Origin: Klebsiella sp. BIGb0138
GTDB taxonomy: Bacteria > Pseudomonadota > Gammaproteobacteria > Enterobacterales > Enterobacteriaceae
Length of the DNA stretch: 64,000 bases
Assembly: GCF_004342285.1 (NCBI RefSeq)
Contig: NZ_SMCV01000010.1
Location: 1-64,000, forward strand
Reading direction: 5' to 3'
Shown: positions 44,797-52,661 of the stretch, one piece after another
How the letters are laid out: each line of letters starts with the position of its first letter
Numbering within the stretch: position 1 is the first letter of the stretch
The notes under the pieces: generated by a model
Databases searched by the model: none
What the model saw: the letters and a program-made list of their open reading frames with translations, nothing else
What the model was told of the DNA's origin: nothing
Program-made: the position numbers and the translations under genes

Positions 44797-46395
44797 ATGT
44801 CTACAGGGAAAACGCTGATTGCGCTGGCACTCAGTACATTACTGCCGGCCGGCGCCGCGTGGGCGGCAAACAGCGATACGCTGGTTTATTGTTCTGAAGC
44901 CTCGCCGGAATCCTTTAACCCGCAGATTGCCAGCTCAGGCCCCTCGTTTGTCGCCAGCTCGCAGGTCCTCTATAATCGTCTGATTACCTTTGACCCGGTA
45001 AAAAACACGCCGGTTCCGTCGCTGGCCACCGGGTGGACCGTCTCCCCGGATGGAAAAACCTGGACCTTTACCCTGCGTAAAGGGGTGCAGTTCAACAGCA
45101 ATAAATATTTTAAACCGACCCGCGATTTTAACGCCGATGACGTTATTTTCTCGGTGCTGCGTCAGCAGGATGCGCACCATCCGTATCACAACGTATCGCA
45201 GGGTAACTATGAGTATTTTCATGATGTCGGGCTGGATAAACTGATTAAAGAGGTGAAAAAGGTCGATGATTATCACGTCCAGTTCGTGCTGACGGAGCCG
45301 AATGCGGCCTTCCTTGCCGACTGGGGGATGGATTTTGCCTCGATACTGTCGGCAGAGTATGGCGAGGCCATGCTGAAGAAAGGTACGCCGGAGTACGTTG
45401 ATACCTGGCCTATCGGCACCGGCCCGTACGCGCTTCAGCAATATAAAGTCGATTCGCTGATCCGCTATATCGCCAACCCGCACTACTGGGAAGGTGAAGT
45501 GCCAACAAAACATCTGATCTTCTCGATCACCCCGAATGTCGAAACGCGTCTGGCGAAGCTGCAGACCAACGAGTGCCAGATCATCCCGGCGCCATCCCCG
45601 GTGCAGTTCGCCGTCATTAATGGCAACAAAGTTCTGGCGCTCCACTCCGTGGAAGCGCTGAACGTCGGCTATCTGGCGTTTAATACTGAGAAAAAGCCGT
45701 TTGATAACGTGCTGGTGCGCCAGGCGCTGAATTACGCCACCGACAAGCAGGCAATTGTCAAAGCGGTGTTTATGGATTCTGGCGTTGTCGCCAAATCACC
45801 GCTGCCGGCGAATATGTCTGGCTATAAGTCAGATCTGCCGGATTACGGCTACGATCCGCAAAAGGCCAAAGATCTCCTGAAACAGGCGGGCCTGGAAAAA
45901 GGTGCTGAGGTCACCCTGTGGTCGATGCCGGTGCAACGGCCGTATAACCCCAATTCACGCCGTATTGCCGAGATGATTCAGAGTGACTGGAGTAAGGTGG
46001 GTATCAAGGCCAAAATCGTAACCTATGAGTGGGGGGAATATCTCTCCGGGATGCGTAAAGGGGAGCATGACAGCGCTCTGTTTGGCTGGATGTCAGACAA
46101 CGGCGATCCGGACAACTTTGCCGGTACGCTGCTGAGCTGCGATAACATCAAGACCGGCTCCAACGTTGCCCGCTGGTGCGATAAGTCTTACGATGCGCTG
46201 GTGAAAAAAGCGATCCAGGTAAGCGACCCACAGGCGCGCGCCAAACTGTACGCTCAGGCGCAGGAGATCTTTTATCAGCAGGCGCCGTGGATTACCCTCG
46301 CGAGCGGAAAAACCTTCTACGCCACCCGCAGCAATGTCAGCGGCTATAGCGTGAGCCTGATGGGTAGCGATTTTTCGAAGGTTAAGTTGAACTAA
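44797..46395 (+). CDS. DppA-like ABC solute-binding protein (intact paralog)
   Basis: A 532-residue periplasmic binding protein with a signal peptide (ALALSTLLPAGAAWAA). Mature part: LVYCSEASPESFNPQIASSG, RKGVQFNSNKYFKPTRDFNADD, CQIIPAPSPVQF, LWSMPVQRPYNPNSRRI. SBP_bac_5 family, closely related to DppA and to the truncated gene at the prophage junction. No permease or ATPase is next to it, so it probably feeds a distant dipeptide or heme permease. It may compensate for the broken copy at 19358. Confidence 0.9.
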   Translation: MSTGKTLIALALSTLLPAGAAWAANSDTLVYCSEASPESFNPQIASSGPSFVASSQVLYNRLITFDPVKNTPVPSLATGWTVSPDGKTWTFTLRKGVQFNSNKYFKPTRDFNADDVIFSVLRQQDAHHPYHNVSQGNYEYFHDVGLDKLIKEVKKVDDYHVQFVLTEPNAAFLADWGMDFASILSAEYGEAMLKKGTPEYVDTWPIGTGPYALQQYKVDSLIRYIANPHYWEGEVPTKHLIFSITPNVETRLAKLQTNECQIIPAPSPVQFAVINGNKVLALHSVEALNVGYLAFNTEKKPFDNVLVRQALNYATDKQAIVKAVFMDSGVVAKSPLPANMSGYKSDLPDYGYDPQKAKDLLKQAGLEKGAEVTLWSMPVQRPYNPNSRRIAEMIQSDWSKVGIKAKIVTYEWGEYLSGMRKGEHDSALFGWMSDNGDPDNFAGTLLSCDNIKTGSNVARWCDKSYDALVKKAIQVSDPQARAKLYAQAQEIFYQQAPWITLASGKTFYATRSNVSGYSVSLMGSDFSKVKLN

Positions 46396-46411
46396 GCCGA
46401 AAGGAGAACAG

Positions 46412-46645
46412 ATGGCACATCTGGATGACGTTATTGCCCGCGTTGATGCGGCGATTGCCGAGGGGGTGATTACTCACATGAACGAGCTGCTGGTCGAGCT
46501 GAGCGACGATGCTGAGCTGAGTCGCGACGAGCGCTTTACCCAGCAGCAGCGTTTACGTACCACCATTGCGCATCACGGGCGCCAGCATCAGGAAGAGCAG
46601 GAGGCGCGTCGCGAGCAGTTGAACAAAGGTGGCGCCATTCTTTGA
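46412..46645 (+). CDS. ydcY: DUF2526 family protein YdcY
   Basis: A 77-residue helical protein (VIARVDAAIAEGVITHMNELL, DDAELSRDERFTQQQRLRTTI). It is close to E. coli YdcY, which has the same length and a similar MSHLDEVIARVDAAI start. AAGGAG lies upstream, and the gene follows the dppA-like gene by 16 bases, so the two may be co-transcribed here. Function unknown in E. coli. Convergent with ydcZ. Confidence 0.93.
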   Translation: MAHLDDVIARVDAAIAEGVITHMNELLVELSDDAELSRDERFTQQQRLRTTIAHHGRQHQEEQEARREQLNKGGAIL

Positions 46646-46654
46646 TCTTGCGCG

Positions 46655-47104
46655 CTAAAACTGGCGCCTGGCTACCAGCCAGGCGCCTGCCACCAGCATG
46701 ACCGCGCCGCACAGCGGCCCCAGCAGCGCTCGCCACGGCACGCCGTGGGCGCGAATAATATCCATCACCAGCCCGCCGACCAGCTGGCTGGCAATCAGCA
46801 CCGCGATGGTCGTCGCCGCGCCGACATTCTGATAGCCGCTGATGCTGGCGAAGACAAAGAAAGAGCCCAGCAGGCCCGGAATCAACGTCCACCATTTAAT
46901 ACTGACCGCCAGCTCCTGAAAGCCTGCCGCGCCGTGGCGCAGCAGCAGGATAGTGACAAAAATCACGATTCCGACCAGCGAGTTAAGCAGCATCGCAATC
47001 AGGATGGTGGAGGCGGACTGGGTGATCCGCACCATCAGCGTGTTCTGCACCACCAGACCGACCCCGGCGGCGATCAGACAGGCGAGCGTCAGCGACTGAT
47101 TCAT
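46655..47104 (-). CDS. ydcZ: DMT-family inner-membrane protein YdcZ
   Basis: A 149-residue protein with five hydrophobic segments (CLIAAGVGLVVQNTLMV, ILIAMLLNSLVGIVIFVTILL and others), the DUF606 half-size DMT transporter pattern of E. coli YdcZ. Its ATG overlaps the mnaT stop by four bases (ATGA), so the two are coupled. Half-size DMT proteins work as dimers. Confidence 0.92.
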   Translation of the reverse strand: MNQSLTLACLIAAGVGLVVQNTLMVRITQSASTILIAMLLNSLVGIVIFVTILLLRHGAAGFQELAVSIKWWTLIPGLLGSFFVFASISGYQNVGAATTIAVLIASQLVGGLVMDIIRAHGVPWRALLGPLCGAVMLVAGAWLVARRQF

Positions 47105-47619
47105 GCGCCGGCATCCGGATCGAGACGATCGTCGAGCTGGAGCTGCATAAAGGTCAGATCCAGCCAGCGGCCGAATTTGGTACCGACCTGCGGCATCTGC
47201 CCGGTAGTGACAAAGCCTAGCGTCTCATGCAGATGCAAAGAGGCATGGTTCTGCGCTTCGATGCCGGCGACCATCACGTGCTTGTTCAGCCGACGCGCTT
47301 CGTTAATCAGCGCAACCAGCAGGGCGCGGCCCAAACCTTTGCCCTGATGATCGGGATGCACATACACCGAGTGCTCTACGGTGTGGCGGAAGCCGTCAAA
47401 GGAGCGCCAGTCCCCGAACGAAGAGTAACCGGTCACCACATTGTCTTCTTCACTTACCAGCACCGGGAAGCCTGCCAGCCGACGGGCTTCAAACCAGGCG
47501 ATGCGATTATCGGTATCGACGGTTTTGTCATTCCAGATAGCGGCGGTGTGCAGCACCGCGTGGTTGTAGATTTCGGCGATCGCCGCGCAGTCTTGTTTGC
47601 AGGCATAACGAATGGACAT
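47101..47619 (-). CDS. mnaT: GNAT acetyltransferase MnaT (YncA)
   Basis: A 172-residue N-acetyltransferase (GNAT). Motifs include EHSVYVHPDHQGKGLGRALL with the acetyl-CoA loop and GIEAQNHASLHLHETLGF. E. coli MnaT acetylates L-methionine sulfoximine and methionine sulfone. ATG 47619 matches the E. coli MSIR start; a short extension upstream is not family-conserved. The operator-like repeat at 47638 lies just before the start. Confidence 0.93.
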   Translation of the reverse strand: MSIRYACKQDCAAIAEIYNHAVLHTAAIWNDKTVDTDNRIAWFEARRLAGFPVLVSEEDNVVTGYSSFGDWRSFDGFRHTVEHSVYVHPDHQGKGLGRALLVALINEARRLNKHVMVAGIEAQNHASLHLHETLGFVTTGQMPQVGTKFGRWLDLTFMQLQLDDRLDPDAGA

Positions 47620-47637
47620 AGTAAGCCTCAATGTTTG

Positions 47638-47654
47638 TACACTATAGTAGTACG
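47638..47654. promoter_or_regulatory. Operator-like 17-bp repeat upstream of mnaT (copy 1)
   Basis: TACACTATAGTAGTACG matches 47806-47822 with one mismatch. The centre, ACTATAGT, is a perfect palindrome. It lies 19 bases upstream of the mnaT start and is likely a binding site for the XRE-cupin regulator at 47825. Confidence 0.75.
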
Positions 47655-47805
47655 GTATTATTACAATAATGTACGCAATGCTGTCATCTGTTTTAGCGAT
47701 AAATTTTAGCGGGCGATGCGGCGAGAGGCGAGTATGGATGGCGGAGGAGCGGTGAGAACGGCTAAGCGGGCTTCGCCGAACGCGGCCTTGTTGGCGATCG
47801 ATTCA

Positions 47806-47822
47806 TACACTATAGTACTACG
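47806..47822. promoter_or_regulatory. Operator-like 17-bp repeat upstream of the XRE regulator (copy 2)
   Basis: TACACTATAGTACTACG ends three bases before the ATG of the regulator, overlapping its ribosome-site position. Binding here would shut off the gene directly, so autorepression is the simplest reading. The gene lacks a normal Shine-Dalgarno sequence as a consequence; initiation may be leaderless or very weak. Confidence 0.72.
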
Positions 47823-47824
47823 CT

Positions 47825-48400
47825 ATGAATACTATTGAAGACAATATCAATCAGCGCATTAGCGCCCGCATTCGCATCGAGCGCGAGTCTCGCGGCTGGT
47901 CGCTCAGCGAACTGGCGGAACGGGCGGGGGCCTCACGCGCCATGATCCACAAGATCGAGCGCGGTGAGAGCAGCCCGACGGCATCAATGCTGGGGCGGCT
48001 TTCCGGCGCCTTTGGTATCAGCATGTCGACGCTGATCGCCCGGGCGGAAGTGCAGGAGGGCAATCTGCTGCGCTTTGCGCAGCAGCCGGTGTGGCGCGAC
48101 CCGCAGAGCCACTATCTGCGGCGTCACGTCTCCCCGCGTAGCGATCTGCCTATCGATCTGGTGCAGGTGGAACTGCCGGCGGGGAGCGATGTGCCGATGC
48201 CCGCCGCCTCTTATGCGCTGGCGCGTCAGCTGATCTGGCTGCAGCAGGGCGAGCTGATCTTTGTTGAGGGGTCGACGCGTCATGTGATGCAGGCCGGAGA
48301 TTGTCTCGAACTGGGGCCGCCAAACGACTGCCGGTTTATCAATGAATCCAGCGCTGCATGCACCTACCTGGTGGTGCGATTAAATCAATCTGCCTCATAA
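47825..48400 (+). CDS. XRE-cupin transcriptional regulator
   Basis: A 191-residue regulator with an XRE helix-turn-helix in residues 15-70 (SRGWSLSELAERAGASRAMIHKIERGESSPTAS split over two helices) and a C-terminal cupin (LPAGSDVPMPAASYA, IWLQQGELIFVEG). It is divergent from mnaT-ydcZ with matching operators at both starts. It probably represses both itself and mnaT in response to a metabolite bound by the cupin. The E. coli region lacks this gene as far as I recall. Confidence 0.9.
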   Translation: MNTIEDNINQRISARIRIERESRGWSLSELAERAGASRAMIHKIERGESSPTASMLGRLSGAFGISMSTLIARAEVQEGNLLRFAQQPVWRDPQSHYLRRHVSPRSDLPIDLVQVELPAGSDVPMPAASYALARQLIWLQQGELIFVEGSTRHVMQAGDCLELGPPNDCRFINESSAACTYLVVRLNQSAS

Positions 48401-48465
48401 TGCCAATGTACAGGGCGCGAATTGCGACTAGCCTCAGTACAGGCCTTTAAAAAGAGGAGTTTGCT

Positions 48466-49503
48466 ATGGCTTTTCATCCGCAACGTCACCGCCGCTGGCT
48501 GCTGGCTTCCCGCCCGCACGGCGAGCCGACCGGGGAGAACTTCCGTCTGGAAGAGGCAGAGGTTCCGACGCCCGGTCCCGGACAGGTGCTGCTACGTACC
48601 GTTTTCCTCTCTTTAGACCCCTACATGCGCGGTCGCATGAGCGATGCCCCCTCCTATTCGCCTCCCGTTGCGGTTGGCGCGGTGATGGTGGGGGGTACGG
48701 TCAGCCGCGTTGAGGCGTCGAATCATGCTGATTTTACCCCCGGTGAATGGGTGCTGGGCCACGGCGGCTGGCAGGACTATGAGCTGTCCGACGGTAGCGG
48801 TCTGGTGAAGCTGGGCAAGGATCCTCAGCATCCTTCCTGGGCGCTGGGCGTGCTTGGGATGCCCGGTTTTACCGCCTATATGGGGCTGCTGGATATTGGC
48901 CAGCCGAAAGCCGGGGAAACGCTGGTGGTTGCCGCGGCAACCGGGCCGGTGGGCGCCACGGTAGGGCAGATCGCTAAGCTGAAGGGATGCCGGACGGTGG
49001 GGATCGCGGGCGGCAGCGAGAAGTGCCGTTACGCGGTGGAAACGCTGGGCTTTGATGTCTGTATCGATCACCGGGCACCGGACTTTGCCGTACAGCTGCT
49101 GGAAGCCTGCCCGCAGGGAATTGATATCTATTACGAAAACGTCGGCGGCAAAGTCTTCGATGAAGTGCTGCCGCTGTTGAACACCTCGGCGCGGGTACCG
49201 GTGTGCGGCCTGGTCAGCGGCTATAACGCGACCTCGCTGCCGGATGGCCCGGACCGCCTGCCGCTGCTGATGGCGACGCTGCTGAAGAAACGTATCCGTA
49301 TGCAGGGGTTTATCATCGGCCTGGATTACGGGCATCGCATTGCCGAATTCCAGCAAGAGATGGGGCGCTGGGTGCAGGAAGGCAAAATCAAATACCGCGA
49401 GCAGCTCGTTGAGGGCCTCGAAAATGCGCCACAGACGCTGATTGGCCTGCTGAAGGGAGAGAATTTCGGCAAAGTGGTCATCCGCGTTTCTCCTGACGAA
49501 TAA
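48466..49503 (+). CDS. curA: NADPH-dependent curcumin reductase CurA
   Basis: A 345-residue medium-chain reductase. Family features: VFLSLDPYMRGRMSD near residue 45, GMPGFTAYMGLLDIGQPKAGETLVVAAATGPVGATVGQIAKLKG with the NADPH-binding loop near 150, and YYENVGGKVFDEVLPLLN near 220. E. coli CurA (YncB) reduces curcumin and dihydrocurcumin and has the same neighbour mnaT. GAGGAG upstream of ATG 48466. Confidence 0.93.
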   Translation: MAFHPQRHRRWLLASRPHGEPTGENFRLEEAEVPTPGPGQVLLRTVFLSLDPYMRGRMSDAPSYSPPVAVGAVMVGGTVSRVEASNHADFTPGEWVLGHGGWQDYELSDGSGLVKLGKDPQHPSWALGVLGMPGFTAYMGLLDIGQPKAGETLVVAAATGPVGATVGQIAKLKGCRTVGIAGGSEKCRYAVETLGFDVCIDHRAPDFAVQLLEACPQGIDIYYENVGGKVFDEVLPLLNTSARVPVCGLVSGYNATSLPDGPDRLPLLMATLLKKRIRMQGFIIGLDYGHRIAEFQQEMGRWVQEGKIKYREQLVEGLENAPQTLIGLLKGENFGKVVIRVSPDE

Positions 49504-49510
49504 CAAACGC

Positions 49511-49560
49511 TGCCCCCGGTCGCGCTGCGCTGACCGGGGGCGACGCCCCGGACGGTAGCC
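49511..49560. repeat. REP-like element downstream of curA
   Basis: GCCCCCGGTC and GACCGGGGGC flank GCGCTGCGCT, followed by GACGCCCCGGACGGTAGCCCG. The combination of a GC-rich hairpin with GCGCTGCGCT and a GGTAGCCCG tail is typical of enterobacterial REP/BIME units placed after genes. It would also act as an mRNA 3' stabiliser for curA. Confidence 0.55.
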
Positions 49561-49795
49561 CGCATCACGCGCAAGCGCTATCCGCGCTTCCCCTTATCGC
49601 ATCCCGCTATCAACTGTCCCCGAATCAACTCTTTGGGCTTATCCCGCACGTTAATATGTCGCTCAAATGGCTCATATTCCAGCGCTATTCGGATTTTTCT
49701 GGCGCGATCTGAGATGCAATATTGAATTTTTAATGGACATTTAATTACAGAATATTACATTTAATGTCGCAACATTTCAAAAAAAGGAGTTTTTG

Positions 49796-49924
49796 ATGTC
49801 GATGCCAATATCTGTCTGGCGCAGCGGTTGTGTTGCGGTTGCGCTGCTACTTATACCGCTGGCGCTCTCAGCGGCCCCTTTAGCGGTGCAGACAGTGCGC
49901 AAAATGTTTACCGTTACAATATGA
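49796..49924 (+). CDS. Short signal-peptide-like ORF overlapping the orphan toxin start
   Basis: ATG at 49796 has the best ribosome site of the region (AAAAAAGGAG, eight bases before). The 42-residue product has an N-terminal hydrophobic core (SGCVAVALLLIPLALSAAP) like a signal peptide, then ends at a TGA that overlaps ATG 49921 of the toxin gene (ATGA). In the +1 frame the same DNA reads CAATYTAGALSGPFSGADSAQ, which looks like the natural upstream continuation of the toxin. Either a real leader peptide coupling translation, or a relic of a frameshift. Confidence 0.5.
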   Translation: MSMPISVWRSGCVAVALLLIPLALSAAPLAVQTVRKMFTVTI

Positions 49925-50829
49925 CGGAGCATATGCTGCAACAATATGCTCTGGATAATCAGCGGGATATTCTGGCGGCAGATAAAGGGGATAAGGAGGC
50001 AGCTAAACGCGTTCAGGCCCGGAGGGAAGCGGCGATTATCGTGGCTGCTGCCAGCGGTGGAGGTATGGCCCTGACCGCAGGTGGGATGACCCTGGTAGGT
50101 GCGGCCCCCGAGCTGGTTCTGGCGGCAAGATTGGTCATCGCTAGTTGTAAAACAAATCCTGCGCTTTGCCTGAATCAGGCGGGTATTTATGCGGCAGATA
50201 TTGTGGCACCAGAGGCTATCATTGGTACAGGCGCTGTAACGACCGGCAGCACATTGATTCTGGGTAAAACCGCAGACAGCATGAAGAAGCTGGGTCGACA
50301 GTTGGTGAACGTTTTTGATGAGTTTAACCAAACAAAAAGGTTCAATACTCAGTCTGTTGCCAGTTTTATCAAAGGAGAAACAGCCGCCGGGACGAATCTT
50401 TCTACGAAAACGGCAGATTATGTCCGCGATATTCAGAAAACCAATACTGACCAGTTAGTTAAAGTGTTTGATCCAAAACAGAGTAGCGATAAGCTCAATG
50501 TGTTCGGGAAGGAGTTTGCGCAGGTGTTGGGTGACGGGGGAAGTAATAAGTACGGAACGACCAAGGTCTTTGCGACAGAGAAACTTTCCGACCGAGATAT
50601 CATTGATTATGCGCAATCTTTGACGGGGGGAGAGCCATTTAAAGAAGTCACGACTCCTTTAGGTACAGTTTATTTTTCAAAAAAAGATAGTGTAACAATA
50701 AGCCTGCGTGACTATTCCGCAAGCGAAGAAAAAACAAATGCTCGCTGGACAATAGAAATTTTAGGTAATGAAGACTTGCAAGCCTTACAGGGCAAAGTTA
50801 AGAAAAAAGTTGAGATCAAGTTTCGGTGA
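49921..50829 (+). CDS. Orphan CDI-like toxin C-terminal region
   Basis: 302 residues from ATG 49921; the frame is open further upstream, but only TTG or GTG codons occur there. Residues 1-110 resemble the pre-toxin segment of CdiA/filamentous haemagglutinin C-termini (MLQQYALDNQRDILAADKGD, then a hydrophobic SGGGMALTAGGMTLVGAAP, then CKTNPALCLNQAGIYAADI). The C-terminal 130 residues (from about GKEFAQVLGDGG, with ITLR-type strands ITLRDYS and WTIEILG) should be the toxin domain. The large secreted stalk is missing. A DUF596 gene directly follows as the likely immunity partner. Activity unknown; a nuclease is the commonest possibility. Confidence 0.72.
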   Translation: MTEHMLQQYALDNQRDILAADKGDKEAAKRVQARREAAIIVAAASGGGMALTAGGMTLVGAAPELVLAARLVIASCKTNPALCLNQAGIYAADIVAPEAIIGTGAVTTGSTLILGKTADSMKKLGRQLVNVFDEFNQTKRFNTQSVASFIKGETAAGTNLSTKTADYVRDIQKTNTDQLVKVFDPKQSSDKLNVFGKEFAQVLGDGGSNKYGTTKVFATEKLSDRDIIDYAQSLTGGEPFKEVTTPLGTVYFSKKDSVTISLRDYSASEEKTNARWTIEILGNEDLQALQGKVKKKVEIKFR

Positions 50830-50838
50830 GGTGTTTAT

Positions 50839-51204
50839 ATGTTATATAGCGATGATGAATATAAGCTGTTTGCTGAGGAACTGGAAGGATCATCCATGGG
50901 TACCGTATGGTCTGCCATGAGGGCGGATAATTTTGGGAAAGAAGAGTTATCATATAAAGAAAAATGCGACTATTTTTTTGAACTTATGGAACGCCTTCTT
51001 CTGGAAGGAAAAATAAAATTAGCAAGTCGAGGAAAATATCTGGAAGGAAGCATCGACGAACAAATTTCCTTGTATCGTGAAAACTTTCCCAAAAACCAGG
51101 AGGAAATGGAAGAGGATGCTTTTGATGGCTTCTGGTTTCTGACGGAAAAATGCCCTGGCGGCATAGTCTGGATCCATGACAATGGCTATGAAGACTGGAC
51201 CTGA
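50839..51204 (+). CDS. DUF596 family immunity protein
   Basis: A 121-residue acidic protein. Recognisable DUF596 blocks: YSDDEYKLFAEELEGSS at the start, NFGKEELSYKEKCDYFF and a GFWFLTEKCPGGIVWIHDNG ending. DUF596 proteins often follow polymorphic toxin C-terminal domains. It starts nine bases after the toxin stop with GTGAGGTG upstream and shares the AT-rich composition of the toxin gene. Its acidic charge would neutralise a basic toxin by direct binding; inference from family and pairing. Confidence 0.78.
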   Translation: MLYSDDEYKLFAEELEGSSMGTVWSAMRADNFGKEELSYKEKCDYFFELMERLLLEGKIKLASRGKYLEGSIDEQISLYRENFPKNQEEMEEDAFDGFWFLTEKCPGGIVWIHDNGYEDWT

Positions 51205-51218
51205 TACACCGCTAGTCA

Positions 51219-51240
51219 TAACGGCTCTTCGGAGCCGTTA
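51219..51240 (+). terminator. Terminator-like hairpin after the immunity gene
   Basis: TAACGGCTC and GAGCCGTTA pair around TTCG; the T tract is weak (TCCTTG). Confidence 0.6.
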
Positions 51241-51471
51241 TCCTTGAATATATCCCGCATAAACGCTGTTTGTCGGTCACGATACTGAAATTAACGGCGC
51301 TGCCTGCCTCTGATAGAGCCAACCTGGACAGACCAAAGGCAGGGTTATTGACGAACGAGCGGACAGGGCCTGCGCCTGACAAACTCGTCGCCTGATACTC
51401 TGCAAACTGCCGACGATCGTCTTTATCCAGAAGGCAGTATCGCAGCCTTTAACGTCTCGCAGAATCTAAAG
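51241..51471. other. Intergenic region between the immunity gene and rihA
   Basis: About 230 bases without a complete gene. Reading frames are short. Segments such as AAAGGCAGGGTTATTGACGAACGAGC have coding-like composition and could be a relic of an adjoining cdi or mobile gene, but nothing definite is visible. Confidence 0.35.
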
Positions 51472-52407
51472 TCAGCCATAAAACGCCAGCCGCTCGGCCA
51501 ACAGGTCGACAAACCCCTCCCGGTCGACATCCAGCAACACCGTGGTATTCGGCTGATTGCCGGTGAGGAAGTAATAATCGACCACCGTCATGCCCTGGGT
51601 ATATTTCCCCTGGGTTTCCACGCCGACCCAGCGCTCAACGCTGGTAAACAGCTGCGGCTTCAGCAGCCAGGCGATGGTGCAGGGGTCGTGCAGCGGGGCG
51701 CCGGTGAAGCCCCATTTAGCATCCTTGTGATACTCCATAAAGAAGTCGAGCAGTTCGGCAACAATGGTGGCTACCGGGTTGCCGAGCTGGCGGAAACGTT
51801 CGATATCCAGGCCATGAATCTGCGCCCGATGCGTGACATCCAGCCCGGCCATCACCACCGGAATACCCGACTGGAAGACGATCTCCGCCGCCTCCGGGTC
51901 GACGTAGATATTAAACTCGGCGGCGGGCTGCCAGTTGCCGAGCACCATCGCGCCGCCCATCATCACGATACGCGCGATCTTGTCATGCAGTTCCGGGTGG
52001 CTATTCAGCAGCAGGGCGACGTTGGTTTGCGGGCCGGTGGCGACAATCGTCACCGGCTGCGGGCTTTCGCGCAGCGTTTTCGCCATCAGCTCCACGGCGG
52101 TAACGCTCTGCGGGGCAAAATCAGGCTCCGGCAGCGCCGGGCCGTCGAGCCCGCTTTCGCCGTGAACGTTGTCAGCGATGATCAGCTCCCGCATCAGCGG
52201 CTTACGCGCGCCGCCGGCCACCGGAATATCCTGGCGTTGCAGCAGCGTCAGCATGCGCAGCACGTTACGCAGGGTTTTCTCCGGCGTCTGGTTACCGGCG
52301 GAGGAGGTGATGGCTTTGACGTCAAGTTCGGGTGAGGCGAGGGCGAGAACGATAGCGATGGCGTCATCATGACCCGGGTCGCAATCAAGGATGATTGGCA
52401 GTGCCAT
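51472..52407 (-). CDS. rihA: Pyrimidine-specific ribonucleoside hydrolase RihA
   Basis: A 311-residue nucleoside hydrolase, the same length as E. coli RihA. Signature [19 protein letters not shown] supplies the Ca-binding Asp cluster near residue 8, with [17 protein letters not shown] near 78 and [16 protein letters not shown] near 235. It splits cytidine and uridine to base and ribose. In E. coli rihA lies elsewhere (near gltIJKL), so its place here between an orphan toxin and yncD indicates relocation or a different gene order. Confidence 0.95.
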   Translation of the reverse strand: MALPIILDCDPGHDDAIAIVLALASPELDVKAITSSAGNQTPEKTLRNVLRMLTLLQRQDIPVAGGARKPLMRELIIADNVHGESGLDGPALPEPDFAPQSVTAVELMAKTLRESPQPVTIVATGPQTNVALLLNSHPELHDKIARIVMMGGAMVLGNWQPAAEFNIYVDPEAAEIVFQSGIPVVMAGLDVTHRAQIHGLDIERFRQLGNPVATIVAELLDFFMEYHKDAKWGFTGAPLHDPCTIAWLLKPQLFTSVERWVGVETQGKYTQGMTVVDYYFLTGNQPNTTVLLDVDREGFVDLLAERLAFYG

Positions 52408-52539
52408 AGCGGCTCCTTTTTATGGGCGTTATTTGTGATAAGGGTAACGCTCTGGGGCACAACAGACGAGAAAGGATAAATCAAAGCGTGAAGTATGCCG
52501 CATTATGATGGTGAGGGGACGATTCCCCGCTGGCGCTGC

Positions 52540-52628
52540 GGGTTTGTGAGGGATATTCCCCCGTTCGCGCTACGCTTGCCGGGCTAAGAAGAAGTTCGAA
52601 CCGTCAGCCGCCGGGTCAGGCGTTGACG
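52540..52628. repeat. REP-like sequence between rihA and yncD
   Basis: CCCCCGTTCGCGCTACGCTTGCCGGGCTAA (52550-52580) has the REP-type pattern of a GC-rich half followed by GCGCTACGCTTGCCGGGCTA. With the adjacent hairpin at 52629 it forms a compound repeat region after yncD. Confidence 0.5.
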
Positions 52629-52656
52629 CGTCGCCCGGGGTTGACCCCGGGCGACG
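52629..52656. terminator. Strong hairpin after yncD
   Basis: CGTCGCCCGGGG and CCCCGGGCGACG form a perfect 12-base stem around TTGA, five bases beyond the yncD stop in the minus direction. The T tract is weak, so it may stabilise mRNA 3' ends as much as terminate. Confidence 0.6.
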
Positions 52657-52661
52657 GAGGA

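Noticed and set aside
49828-49920. Extending the CDI-like toxin upstream from TTG 49828
   Set aside because: The TTG has no good ribosome site. The frame is probably older coding sequence, but ATG 49921 is the best supported start now.
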